A stretch of 64,000 nt of DNA, taken from Sapria himalayana. Taxonomy: Eukaryota; Streptophyta; Magnoliopsida; Malpighiales; Rafflesiaceae. The notes under the pieces were generated by a model. That model searched no databases. It was not told the DNA's origin and worked only from the letters and a program-made list of their open reading frames with translations. Positions 51,114-63,584 of the stretch are shown piece by piece (the first letter of the stretch is position 1; each line of letters begins with the position of its first letter). Position numbers and translations under genes: made by a program. Where the stretch lies: assembly GCA_029783825.1 (NCBI GenBank), contig JAREIK010002660.1, positions 146,497-210,496 of the forward strand. Reading direction: 5' to 3'.

Positions 51114-54100
51114 TTAATTATCAGTATCACTATCATCTTCTAATGGATCTTCTAACATTTCATCTGATTCTGATGGAAGTTCTAACTCATCTTCAGATAG
51201 AAAATGATCATCTTCAATTTTTATTAGGCCACCATATGAGTCACATAAGTTTTCTAGATCTTCATCTATATGCACAGGCTCAATATTATTTATGTCATTT
51301 TCTTGAAATGCTAGTGCAATAGCTAAGTTTGCACTTCATTGTTGAAATGTTGGTACTTCAAAATTTGATCGAGCTTTGATTTTTCAAATGTCCCATCAGT
51401 CACACTTATCATGAGATAAACTCAGATATGTAGAATAATAAACTTGAGTGGCTTGAACTACCACAATAAATGGCTCATATTGATTAAATATTTGTTTATG
51501 ATTAACATTCACTAGCTTATAATATGATGAATCTTTGTACCCACATTTCATGTAGGATCAAACCACTCATATTTTAATAATACAATCCTATTATTTTTTA
51601 GTCCAAGATACTCCAACTTAATAACTTCTACTATTTGACTATAATAATCAATCTCATCCACACTATAACTTGACCCTTTAATGTATATACCACTATTCAT
51701 AGTTGCTTTAGAAGAACCATGCTGCTTTTTATTTATCAAAAAAAAAAAAAATTTAGAAGAACCATGCCCTATTGTGTGAAATTAATATCCATTGACAAAA
51801 TACTCACAGTAGGTTGTCACATATCTAGATGGGACTTTACTTAGAAAATGTATGAATATGTTAGAATCTTCATTTGAAGGATCATTTGTATGTTGCATAA
51901 ATTCAACAAATGATGTTGAAAAATATAAGATACTAATAAATCATATTATTCAAAAAATTAAGGCTTAATAATTCTCACGTAATTCTTGAGCCAATTCACA
52001 AATTCTATTTCTAGCATAGAATCGACCTCATGACTCGGAATGGTTGGTTGTCTATGTTTTAACTACTCAACATAAACACTACACATATACTAACAGAGAG
52101 AGAATAATGGATATCAATTTCTAATTATTCCTATTCAGGACAAAATTATCCTATGATTAAACCTGCAACCTTTTTTTGAATAACATATCTCTGGGTATAC
52201 ATTCTCAATATATAGTGCAACCTCCTCACAATTAACTAAAACATAGCTCTGGGTTGCTTTGTACTCTTCATCTATCATACATCTTTTCTTTGCTCTTCCA
52301 ATTGTTCTTCCAATGTGCTTGAAGATAGATAGCTTGTCCTTTATATTTATCTTCTACCAGCACATGACCTTCATATTTCTGAGGAACATTTATATTCATT
52401 GTATTAACATGTTCCTCAAAATAATAAGAACAAAAAGATGATGCATCTTCTACTAAATATGCATTGCAAATTGAAACTTCAAATTTTTCCCTGTTTCTAA
52501 CATTCAATTTCAACTTATGAAGATACCTACAACCATTTATTTAGGTCTCAATTAAATCAAATTACAATATATTAATTTATGCTTGTAATAATAAAACAGA
52601 GCTACTTATATATATTTACCTTTCAAAAGGATACATCCACCTATATTTGAAGAATAAAAGGTATGTTCTATTCTTCCTTCAAAAGCCAAATGGATCGGTA
52701 AATGCTCCATTGAGTCAAAAAAACGTAGTAGGAATATCTGTTCAAGCTTACAAAGAATGAGAGGTATGTCATTTTTTAGTCTCACCATGTCATCTATCTT
52801 GATTGTGATTGCGGTTAGCTATTTGAAGAATAAACTAAGTTCTATAAGGACCTTCCAAATACTTGGGGAAAGTATTTCACGGAAAGAAATTGGTATTAAT
52901 CTATGCATAAATACATGACAGTCATGACTTTTTATTCCAAATAACTTAATCTTCTTCATATCCACACATTTGCCCATATTTGACACATATCCATTAGAAA
53001 ATTTCAAATTTTTAACCCATTCAGACAATATCTGTCTTGACTTTTTATTAAGTGTGTTACAAGCTTTAGGGTATTTTTCTATAGCCTCAATCTATTTCAA
53101 TTCAAGGCACCAATAGAAATCATTCAACTTTTATCTTGATTATAAAGTGTCATTTGTTTATCCATCTACATTTAGGACAATGTTGAAAATATTGTTAAGC
53201 ACATTTTTTTCAATATGCATTATATCCAAGTTAAGAAAAATTAAATTGGACTTCCATTGGAGAAGTCCCAATAAATACTACATTTCCTCCAGCCAAATAT
53301 TTTGCATATCGATCCATTAGTTCTAATAGCATCCATTTTAGTAACCTTCTTCAGACCCAAACTCTGAATCTTTGTCAAGATATCATCTCTTGAATGTACA
53401 ACTGTTGAAACTATCATCATTGTTTTATTTTTTTGAAATGCATGCAGCTCTATTTATATGGAAAGGATGATTTGTATATAGAAACTTATTATAGTTAACA
53501 AACAATGACCATTTATCACTGAATATGAGAGTAAAAGAATCATACTTGTCCATGCAATATGGGCATGCTAATTGTCCTACATTACTCCAACTAGATAATA
53601 TTGAATATTATAGAAAATCACTTACCATCCACATAAGGGCCACCCGCATAATGAAAATTTGCTTTTTTGAGATGTCATATGTATTCATGCCAACATCCCA
53701 CAAATAATTCAACTTTACTTTAGAAGGCTGTGAAAAAAATACAACATGTCTTTCGGATTTTTAGGCCATGGAACCAATATTGGCTAAAACATATATTGCT
53801 CCTTCATACACAACCATGGAGTCAAATTGTAAGGTGTCCCTATCACTAGCCATGTAGGATACTATTGTCCAGATTGGCCAAATGGCCAAAAACCATCAGT
53901 GTAGAGACCCAATCTCACATTTTGACTTTCAGCAACATAATCTTGATGTATATGATTAACCTCATGCTTCTAAACAAGTGAATCTGATGGATGATGCATC
54001 ATCCCATGATCAACCTCATGCTATCCAGAACAATTTCTTTCATCAGTTCTATAACCTGATCAAATAATTTCATAGATATATGATTTTCTAACTTCATGAT

Positions 54101-54602
54101 CATAAGTCAAGCCACAAGTGACAATTGTGAATCTATTTCACAACTAGGCCACAACCAATTATCTACATTTTGAAGCATATCATAAAATATCTTAGTTTCA
54201 GGATTAGGTGGTTCATCCATATAATTCATATTAAAGTCAGCACCAGTTGCTTCCATGATCATTCCATGGTATGTGTTTGATGTTTCTTCACTACATACAT
54301 ATGATTCAATACCCTCATTTTGGTCAATATTCACGGCCATTTGTACTTTCCCCTTGATAAATCAAAACAAAATAATTTGGTACAAAGCCATATTTAGCCA
54401 CATGGTATCTAATCATGTTTACATCATGAAAAGACATATTCTAACACTTGCAGTTATTACATGGAAACTTATTTTTATCTCTGTCCATCCATATCGATTG
54501 ACTACAAGCAAATTTGATGAAAGTTTCTAGCTCACTCAAAAAATCTTTATTCAAAATTCCATCTATAAACCATTTGTACATCAACTGATGATTTGAACTC
54601 AT
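51114..54602 (-). pseudogene. CACTA-2 TNPD-type transposase, decayed
   Basis: The start ATG is at 54602-54600 (MSSNHQLMYKWFIDGILNKD). The transposase-associated domain follows with KFPCNNCKC and YGFVPNYFVLIYQGES, then a stop and a frame change at about 54320 (NIDQNEGIESYVC). In the TNP2 core, IELMKEIVLD joins directly to a MMHHPSDS block, so about 300 bp present in CACTA-1 (26220-26515) is deleted. VRLGLYTDGFWPFGQSGQ, YNLTPWLCMKEQYM and more worn TNP2 follow. Then DUF4218 (53028-52268: HVFMHRLIPISFREIL, SMEHLPIHLAFEG, SICNAYLVEDASSFCSYYFE) and DUF4216 (51900-51380: YVTTYCEYFVNGY, FHTIGHGSSK, MNSGIYIKGSSY, LLKYEWFDPT), ending in an acidic tail (SEDELELPSESDEML, DDSDTDN) with TAA at 51114. More complete at its C-terminus than CACTA-1. 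The gene is inactive because of stops, the deletion and a small insertion at 51723. Confidence 0.93.
51723..51751 (+). mobile_element. 29-bp poly(A)-ended insertion with 16-bp target duplication
   Basis: TTTAGAAGAACCATGC occurs exactly at 51707-51722 and 51752-51767. Between them lies TGCTTTTTATTTATC followed by 14 A. CACTA-1 has the equivalent transposase sequence (GGGCATGGTTCTTCTAAA, 28737) without this insert. The form fits a drastically 5'-truncated LINE/SINE-type retroposition. Confidence 0.7.
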
Positions 54603-54609
54603 TTTTACC

Positions 54610-56755
54610 TTTTATTATTGCAAAAAATTATGTTCAATCATAATTCTGAATGAAACATACAATTAAATTCAAATAATACTATTAATTAAATAAAATCAAT
54701 TATAGATGAATTTACAAAGATAAAATATCATGAACATCTAGGCAATGCATTTGCAAAATCTACATGAAGAAATATAGCATTATTAGCATGCTAAAGGTGA
54801 AAGATATCATGCTATTGTTAGATGAAGGGAGCATGTCTCTTCTAGTACACCAATCAAAGCCACACAAAAAGACAAGAATTAGAAGAACACAAGAACCAAG
54901 TGAAAGGATAAGAAAGGGAAGCAAAAAAGAAAGAAATCACAAGTTTGAAGGAGTAAGCTTCTCACTTCTCAATGAAGATCAAAGATCAAAATTTCAATTC
55001 TTTTTAAACGCAATCTTTGAATTTAAAAATAAATAGGAAAGAAAAACTAAATGGAATGAAGAACAAATTCCAAGAACTTTTGGAAAATGAATTAATGAAG
55101 AATTCCAACATGAACAATAATAAATATGGACTAGAAAACATATCATACAAAGTTTTAAACTAGAAAACATAGATGTGAAGCAGCCTAAAATTTCAAATTT
55201 CTAGCATTACAAATATGGACTAATTAGAGATATGAACAAATATAAGCATTAACATTAACATATTTTATGGAAAACTACAATCAAAAGATAGTTTGCTAAA
55301 GAAAACTGATTGAGATAAGAAGAATAAGAATTAAACAAAACTAGTTGACTATAGAGATCTTAGTAATTCTGTCACATCCTACATTAAGTTTACTAATAAG
55401 ATAGAGATTAGAAATGGATGAATATAATCTGGTAAAACTAAAGCTTAATATTAAAGAGAGACATGACTTAAACACTAAGTGCAAAGGCCAAAGAAATGCA
55501 TAAATAAATAGTTAATTGAAGTAGCTGCCTAAGGACACGCCATCTTATGAACTAAAGAACTATCAAAAAAATACCAGTGCAATAGATTTTTATCTAAATA
55601 TTTGATTAAATTACTTAATGATTATTTACATACACATCAATTCAAACTTAAATGATACGAAGGATGGTAACTTATTAATTTAGCAAAAATTATAGATATG
55701 ACTATCACTGATATATTTTTGCCGATTAGATATTTAATTGAGAAATTAATTTTTGTTTTGAAAGCCTATTTTCATTTTCTATGATGGTTGTTAGCTCACA
55801 TAATATTTTATTTTCAATTTAATCTTTTATGAAAAGAATGAACACATAAAAGTATTAGTTTATCAAATAAAGATTTAATAAGCTATATTTTGGCAAGAGC
55901 AGCCCGAGAGAGGTATTTTCACAATGCCCAAATAGTCAATGAGCAAATCAACTACATGGCTACACCACTTTTTTTAAAAGATTCTAAAATAGGTTAATTA
56001 ATTTCATTAACCAATAACATGGCTATGATTGCAAAAAAAAATTATAAAATTATTTAATATACTCATATTATAATGTTACATCAAAACAAATCATTGAAAA
56101 TATATAAATGACAAAAAATACAATGATACATATAAATACAAACAAAAAAACTACATATACATATATGTGTGTGTATGTGTATCATATATCAAGAGTATCA
56201 TTAACTGCACAAATAAAATATAGTAACATACGCTAAATCTAAAATAGCTGAAAGGAAAAAAATAAAAGGAAAATATATGCTATATCAAGAGTGTCATATA
56301 TCAATAGTATCATATTATGCATTAATAATAATTTTTAATTTTTATTTATTGTTAATTTTTTATTGCTAAATATTGAATTTAACAAAAAAATATACTACTA
56401 GAATAACATTAAATCTAAAATATCACACCAATATTAAAGATATATTTTTCATATGGAGATTTAAATCCAAAAAACAATTTTAATTAAAAATCATTACTTT
56501 GATATTTTGATTCTCGGTAATAATTGTAATCAACTTTAGATCATAGTCAAATTTTTAAAAATCATTAGTAAATGGCGTGTTTCATCTTGTTTGATTTTTT
56601 TAAAAAAATCATTATACACGAAATAAATCACCATGCATGTTTAGTGTGCAATTAGAATGCATGATGTCTAATAAAACACAATGAAAAAATTCTACAAGAT
56701 GTTTGTTCCCCTGCTTACAATAATGTATAGTCTAACTTGGGTTCTTAGTGTTCTA
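54610..56755. other. CACTA-2 region upstream of the transposase
   Basis: AT-rich. One plus-strand frame (54764-55036) is Lys/Arg-rich (a basic PSERIRKGSKKERNHKFEG stretch) without a recognised family. The stretch 55300-55560 is slightly more balanced. It corresponds in position to the leader intron region of CACTA-1. Confidence 0.45.
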
Positions 56756-56757
56756 CG

Positions 56758-56784
56758 CCGCCCCCCCCCCCCCCTCCCCCCCCC
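56758..56784 (+). repeat. Poly(C) tract
   Basis: A run of about 26 C with one T, exceptional in this AT-rich DNA. G-rich on the minus strand, which is the sense strand of CACTA-2. Confidence 0.9.
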
Positions 56785-56799
56785 ATTTCTCCATCAAGT

Positions 56800-57370
56800 G
56801 TGCTTTTATTCTACATACCAATATTTGATAGATATAATAAAGTCTTAGTGCAGTGATTTTTTTTCAATAGTACTATTAAACAAGAATTAATATCATGCCA
56901 AAAAAACTAAAAAAATTCATCATCATCCACCAATAATAATTATAGCTTCAACAAACTATCAACATGAGCAATGATAGCAAAATTAATGGTTATGGTTAAG
57001 GTGTACCTTTTTCTTTGAGAAAAACATAAGAGTTTCATTCTATAAACACAAAAACTTGATTAGTAGATAAATTTCCACAGGTTCTTCATATTCATCTTCT
57101 CTATAATACCTTGCTCTTCTTCTCCTCTTGTTACTATTTTCTTCATCCTTTTTTACTCTTCTTCTTCGAATTTCAGAGTTAGCACACTTTCTGTTGATTT
57201 GAAATCCATTAAGTCTTTAAAAAAATCATTAAAATAAAAAAAGTTCACACTACCAATTTATCATTAAGACACAAGACCTCAACAAAAAAGCACTTTTAGC
57301 TCACTACTGATTTTAAATTTGCAAAACTCATTACTAATTAGTAATGAGTTTTGATAATAAACAAAAAACA
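56800..57370. other. Unassigned CACTA-2 interior
   Basis: Contains a CTTCTTC-rich patch on + (57095-57175), purine-rich on the element's sense strand, and a (GA)n-(GATA)n microsatellite at 57373-57404. No protein recognised. Confidence 0.5.
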
Positions 57371-57409
57371 CATAGAGAGAGAGAGAGAGATAGATAGATA
57401 GATAGAGTT

Positions 57410-57531
57410 GTTCTTTGTTTAATATGGTTCTTTGAAATGATGCTGTGACGATGGCGTTTTGTGAGAGATGTTCTTTGTTTGATATGGTTCTTCGAAATGA
57501 TGCTGCGATGATGGTGTGTTCTGAGAGTCAA
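57410..57531 (-). repeat. 60-bp tandem duplication (two units)
   Basis: GTTCTTTGTTTAATATGG at about 57409 returns at 57469, and the units stay similar through ATGATGCTG[TC]GA[CT]GATGG. The period of 60 keeps one minus frame open, giving a repeated SIISKNHIKQRT peptide, but no family is recognised. Confidence 0.8.
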
Positions 57532-57599
57532 CTCAGGTTTTTCAGAAGTGAACTGACCTAATTACATAGAGATGGCCAGACTAGGGAGTGATGGGTCAG

Positions 57600-60100
57600 A
57601 GACTGAAAATATTAGAAAACAGAATTATTTAATATTTAACCATTAATTATATGTTTTAATAAATAATAAATTTATGGTTAATAGCTTATGAAATTTTTAT
57701 AGTTATTTTTTATAATATTATTGATAAATTAATCAAATAAATTTAAGGAATAAAAAAATTAATTTATGGTTATAACAATGGAGAAAATAAATAATATTAC
57801 TATTAACCATGAAAACTATTAATTGGCAATTAAATTTTCATATTATTTCATTTATTAAAAAAACATATTATTTCATATTACCATTTATATATTGTATAAA
57901 TGTATAACCAATCAAAAATTATAACATCTAAATTAAATAAAAAATAAATAACCAAGAAAATAATGAACAAGTAACATATTAAATAATATTCAAACAAATA
58001 ATAAAATATCTGACCATAACAATAAAAATATATAATCTTAACATTATCCAAAAAAATAAAATTAAAAAATTAATTACTTACAAATATAACTTACAAAAAT
58101 AAGACTATAAATAAATCCAAAAATAAAAAAAAAGACAATAGCAACCAAATTTCAACTTGTATATTACTATTACAAATGATTTTAGATAATTTTTCGTAGC
58201 TATTTCAATATTTAAAAAAAACAAGAAGAAAATATTAAGCAAATAATTATTTTTATACTATGATTATTAACTTCTGAGTTAATATCATACATCTAAGTAA
58301 AAAGATGAGTTATGAAAACTATAGTACATAACAAATAAGAAGTATTAACAACAATTTTTTAAAAAAGATTTGTTTACTTCTTTAATGTAAGTATCATGAT
58401 AGAGGAGCTCTATGAAGACTCCTAAATGACAATGACAATTGACTTGTCTCCCTCAATTCCAAATAATACTCTCGGCCTCATTCATAGATAAAACTACTAA
58501 TATCCCTATATGATATATCATTTCTTCATATGATATATACATTATAGAGATATTCTCTTGTGTATGCATACAAGCATCATATTGCACATCACGATTCTCT
58601 TACTTGCACATTTATATTAAAGTATACACTTTTATATATGATGGCATATAATTATATAAATGTATTAGTGTTTAGATATAATGTTGTATTTAAAATATTT
58701 TTATAAATGTTACATATATATGTGTGTGTGTGTGTGTGTGTCCGTGTGTGTGACACTTTTATAAATATTATATAGTATATATATCACAATTATATAAACA
58801 TTATAAATATTCTATATTTATATAAAAATTTATATGCTATATAAATATTTATAAATATGTATACATATTTTATATGTTATATAAACAATTATATAAATGG
58901 ATTGTATTATGTAAATGTTGCATAAATATTTATAAACATTTATACATATGTATAAATTTTTATATATAATATTGATATGTTTATATAAACATATCAATGT
59001 TTATAATGTTATATGTATATATATATATATATTATATTAGAATAATATGATTATATAAATGTATAAATTTATATATATAATGTTATATGTATATAACATT
59101 TATATAAATATTATATTGCTATTAATCGGGAATACTATATTCCAAAATAGTATACCGCTCATGCTATAGTGTTTTTGAAAATAAATGTTTTGATATTATT
59201 TTTTTATTTTTTTTTCAAATCATGAAATTAATAGGAGCAATAAAAGTATTTTTTGAGTTTACCAGAATGTAGAAATCTTTTATTTTGATGTATTTTTTAA
59301 TATGATTATTTACTTATTTAGGTACTTTTAAAAAAATATTATTCTAATGCACCATTACATAATTTTCTCTACATCTAATAACACCTAACAACAATATAAA
59401 AATATTTTCAAACAATATTAAACTAGCAAAAAAAAAATAATTTACTAATTATCATCACCATGATTAGCTCATATTTTATATTTAATTGAGGATGATATAT
59501 TTTTTACATGAAAAAAAATTAATTGTTTCTTTAATTTTTACAAAATTAAAGAGGTTTAAAAAAATGAATAATATCAAATTTAATGAAATTTATTTTATCA
59601 AGATTATACAAGATCAACAAATCTTTCACTAATTATGAATTTTCTTGATTATATGAGTATTCTAATTTGAGTTGAATATATGTTTTAAGCAAAAGATTAA
59701 TATTATTTATAATTTTTAAAATATAATCTTTAAATATTATCTCTTAATAAAATAAAAATTTATTATATTTTAACATTACACAAAGTCAACTTGAAAATTC
59801 AAGTAGCATAACTTGGGCAGGTATTCACTTGCAATCTAAGCAACGAAGTGCTAGGTTGAGTATTTTAGGCCTACAAATCAATGTGAGCAACTAAACTCTG
59901 TGAGATATTAGTTTTGCCTAACTTATTTGCCAATTAAACTAATAAATATTTTGGCTTTACCCAAAAAATCAGATCTAACACAAGCACAATAAAGAGTCAA
60001 AACTTCTATCACTTGTAAACTATTTGAATCATAGATCAAAAAATATATGATTTGCTTCTAATTAAATTGTTTATGAATAAATAAACATATTGTGTTAAAC
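57600..60100. other. AT-rich stretch of CACTA-2
   Basis: Mostly AT-rich, with a (TG)n tract at 58719-58752 and TATATAAA-type repeats through 59110. A short inverted repeat ATACTAT...ATAGTAT sits near 59132-59153. No genes seen. Confidence 0.6.
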
Positions 60101-60379
60101 AATAATTTTAAAAATAAGATTTAATAGAACACTGACATTTCATCCTTTGCATTATTTGTGATCAACTAACATTCATAAAAATTTTATATAATCCTAATAT
60201 CATTTTTTTCTCAAGTTAGATTGGTATTTATGTTGTATGTATGCTGACTTTAATAGAAGTTGAGATTACTATCCAGTTGGTTTTCATGGTTTATGGTGTT
60301 GTAAATAAAGGCTAACCAACCTATTTCCAATTTTTAAATATCTATAACCTAATTTATGCATATTTTATTTAAAATATTT

Positions 60380-60640
60380 ACAATCAAACATGCGGTAGAA
60401 CTAACAATGCTTGTATCATTTACCATGGAAAAATAAGCTGCTGTTGTCAGCTTAGAACCAACACCCTTAACTTCCTGTATTAGAAATGTAATATCATCAA
60501 ATCAAACATTTGTTACAAAATGAAAGGCAGCCAAAATGTAGACATTATCACACTAACCTTGGTCAAAAGTAAAGTTGCCCATGAAGCAAATGCAAAAACT
60601 ATTAGGTGCAATGAATAAACTAATAGTTTTGAAGGATATA
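60380..60640 (-). other. Exon-like fragments of unknown origin
   Basis: More balanced than its surroundings. On the minus strand a codon-like stretch ending at a GGTTAGTG donor (about 60560) is followed by a TAATACAG acceptor and EVKGVGSKLTTAAYFSM (about 60475-60425), ending at GTAAAT. This looks like host-gene exons carried inside the transposon, but I cannot name the protein. Confidence 0.3.
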
Positions 60641-60754
60641 TAAAAATAGAACAATTCAGTATCCTAGTATAATAAGTAATCAACATGTAATTATAACATA
60701 AGAAGAATAAAACTAATAAAAGATATCCGGGAGAGTCTCCTAGTTAATATATGA

Positions 60755-60885
60755 TTGATATAGATTAAGAAAATTGTTGAGTAGTAGATTCCAAGAACTC
60801 ACTTCCATTTTTTCCTGGTAGTTTAATTCAATCCTAGGTAGACAGTTTCTCCTATCACCTGCCCAAAGTGGATACCTAATTTTAA
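60755..60885 (-). pseudogene. Possible captured receptor-kinase ectodomain fragment (GUB_WAK-like)
   Basis: The minus frame reads IRYPLWAGDRRNCLPRIELNYQEKM over about 20-25 codons. This resembles the opening of the cysteine-rich galacturonan-binding domain of plant wall-associated/LRK10-like receptor kinases, whose family pattern is 'YPFW..DRP..CG.P.F.L.C'. Only this block is seen: the second Cys region and any kinase domain are missing. An acceptor-like AAAATTAG precedes it. It lies within the 5' part of CACTA-2, so gene-fragment capture is the likely reason for its presence. The short match leaves room for coincidence. Confidence 0.4.
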
Positions 60886-61440
60886 TTAATGTTAAGAATA
60901 GTTAGCTTAAATATTCAATAAAATCAATGGAAAAAAAATTATCTGGTGTGAGATTAATTTAATTACCAAGTTGGATCATTAAACCAATTCCAAATACCAT
61001 ATATTCCATTCTTTGTCAAAAACTAAAAGCATGGACCAAATAACACAACAAATGAAAACACAAAATGAGGTCTTCAAATTGAACGAACACCGATTAGGTT
61101 ATGTATCATTATAATTCATGTTTCAGAAAATATAGAAAAAAGATGAATCGAAAAGGCAAATATAGTTATATTGTTCATAACACACAGCCAAAAATATTCC
61201 GTAAGCAGATTGCCTTCTTGATGCTATTTTACTCGGCCGCCGATTAGGTTATTGTTCATGTTTAACTTGTTAAATTTTAAAATATTAATATTTATTTATT
61301 TATTAATTATTTTAAGATTACATATTTTATATTAATTTAATATTATTTTTTATTTTCTTTTTAATATACTATAATAATTTACTAAATACTTTAATTCTTA
61401 TAAATTTTAGTTGAAGCAAAAATAAACATTGAAGTAAAAT
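60886..61440. other. Unassigned 5' interior of CACTA-2
   Basis: A 20-odd-base direct repeat (CCGATTAGGTTAT...TTCATGTTT) occurs at about 61088 and 61241. The stretch 61380-61440 on minus (ACTAAAATTTATAAGAATTAAA) matches region A at 10685-10712, placing the promoter-type region here. Confidence 0.5.
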
Positions 61441-61445
61441 CTACA

Positions 61446-61640
61446 TGGGGTCAGTTTGGTAGTGATTTTCAAAAGTGTTAACAGGACTAAAAATAATTTT
61501 AAGTGTGTTTAGGAGAAACAAATATTATTAGTAATATTAAAAAAAATTAAACCCTAAAAAACACCTAAAGTATTGTTTTAATAAGCACTTTGAGATATTT
61601 TTTTATAGCGTCAAATGTTTTTGGATGAAATTAAAACATC
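61446..61640. other. MITE-like fragment
   Basis: GGGGTCAGTTTGGTAGTGATTTTCAAAAGTG resembles the start of common plant hAT/PIF-type miniature elements, and AAGCACTTTGAGA lies opposite. I could not find a clean second terminus or duplication. Confidence 0.25.
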
Positions 61641-62229
61641 AATATATTTATCCTTAAATATCAATTTGTTTTATTTTAAATTTTATAAAAAATATAATTT
61701 TTTTAATAATTCAATATTTCAAATCTTTTAGTAATAAATTTTAAAATAAATTCCTATAATCATTAAATTTTTTTAAAGTTATATAATATAAATATTTACT
61801 TGTTTATTTGTTAATTCAGATTTTCCGTGAATTTTTTTTATTATCAAACAAATAATGATTTTATGTTTTTATTAAAACAAATATTTATGTATGTTTATGT
61901 ATTATTTCAAATATTTTAAAAAATGTTTTAAGTATAAAATTAATTATTTAATGTATTTATTTATACAATATTTAAATATCTTTATTAATTAATTCAAATA
62001 ATATTTTTGTATATTTTTTTTAAAATTTTATAATCATAAAAATCGTTATTTTAGTCTTTATTAATATAAATTTGTATCCGTATTTATATATTATGAAACT
62101 TATTTATTTATAATATTCTATTGTATTATTATATGAAGAAAGGAATCTTTCATGGTTCCCTAACCATAGACAATGACAAACGTTTAAGATACAAAATACA
62201 TCAAATATTAAAATAAATAATATATAAAA

Positions 62230-62661
62230 AAATAATTTAGTATAAATAACGACGAAAATAAACCCAAGCTATGCTAGAGAAAATCCCTAGATAAATGCAT
62301 ATATTTGTGAAAATTATAATATAAGGAACTAATCGGTTGCTATTAATATAATTGTACAAATATTTTTCTTGATATGATTTATTGAGGGATTTTTTTTAAG
62401 CGAATTAACTAGGGAAAATCCATATATAAAGTCTTTGCTAAACTTGCGTGAATGTTTTGTACCAAAATCAATGAAACTATTATCTAGACGATATTCTTAA
62501 ATCAAAAATTCAATCTCTAATCCATCACACATCCATCACAAATTTATCATTCAATATAAAATCAAACCTCTCATGCGGTTTCTATTTAATCCCTCGCAAT
62601 TTAGCTAGGGATTATATCACTAGCAAAATTTCAAACTAACTAAACAGATAATTTCTTAGTG
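62230..62661 (-). repeat. CACTA-2 5' subterminal region and right terminus
   Basis: TAGCTAGGGA / TCCCTAG-type words and TTATTGAGGGATTTTTTTTAAGCGAATT, fewer and more worn than in CACTA-1. The terminus ATTTCTTAGTG ends at 62661 and GATA repeat starts immediately. Confidence 0.75.
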
Positions 62662-62718
62662 TAGACAGATAGATTTATTTGCAGATGATACATAGAGAGA
62701 GATATTATAGACAGACAT

Positions 62719-62757
<39 letters not shown>

Positions 62758-62956
62758 TAGAAATATAGATAGATAGACAAAATATAGATATATAAATAGA
62801 AAATAGATAGATAGATAGACAAATATATAGATATATAAATAGAAATAGATAGATAGATAGATAGATAAAAATGAGATAGAGTAACAGATAGAAGATTAAT
62901 AGATAGACATATAGATAGACAGATAGACAGACAGATAAATAGATAGAGATAGACAA

Positions 62957-62991
<35 letters not shown>

Positions 62992-63543
62992 CATATAGAT
63001 AGATAGACAAACAGATAGATAGATAGATAAATAGTAGATAGAAAATAGTAAATAGATAGAAACAGATAGACAGAAGATAGACAGACATATAGACATACAG
63101 ATAGTTAGACAGATAGATAAACAGTTATAAAGAGATAGACAAGAGATAGATAGACAATAGTTATAAAGATAGATAGATAGAAAGACAAGATAAACAGACA
63201 AATAAACATGCAGATAGAAAGACAAAAAGAAAAATAGATAGATATGTAGATAAATAAATAGATAGACAAATATATAGATGTTAGATTAATAGATATAGAT
63301 GGATAGAAAGATAGATAGATATATAGAATGATAGATAGACATATAGAAGGATTGATAGACAGATATATAGACAAATAAATTAATAGATAGATAGATGGAT
63401 AGATAGACAGATAGAGATATTTGATAGACAATTCAATAGATATAAATATAGATAGATAGATAGACAAATAGACATAAATACATAGATTGATATATGCGCA
63501 GATAGGTAGATAGATTGATATACAAATAAAAAAAGATAGACAA

Positions 63544-63584
<41 letters not shown>

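Larger units (their letters stand above)
48569..62661 (-). mobile_element. CACTA-2: En/Spm-type DNA transposon, inverted relative to CACTA-1
   Basis: About 14.1 kb between GATA blocks. The left end (from about 48569) is a worn 3' terminus homologous to 895-1330. The right end reads ATTTCTTAGTG (62651-62661), a worn form of ATTTTTCTTGTAGTG. On the minus strand, the first 60 bases inside it (TTTTGCTAGTGATATAATCCCTAGCTAAATT) align with the CACTA-1 5' end (TTTTGCTAGGGATCAATCCATAGCTAAATT), so the 5' end is at 62661. Flanking triplets are TAT and TAG, not an exact duplication. It encodes a transposase relic and a second, TNPA-like gene relic. Distance from 5' end to transposase start is 8.1 kb, against 7.0 kb in CACTA-1. 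Confidence 0.85.

Noticed and set aside
57334..57531. Protein-coding gene with a 20-residue repeat
   Set aside because: The open frame follows from a 60-bp duplication and runs into a GATA/GA microsatellite; no family match.
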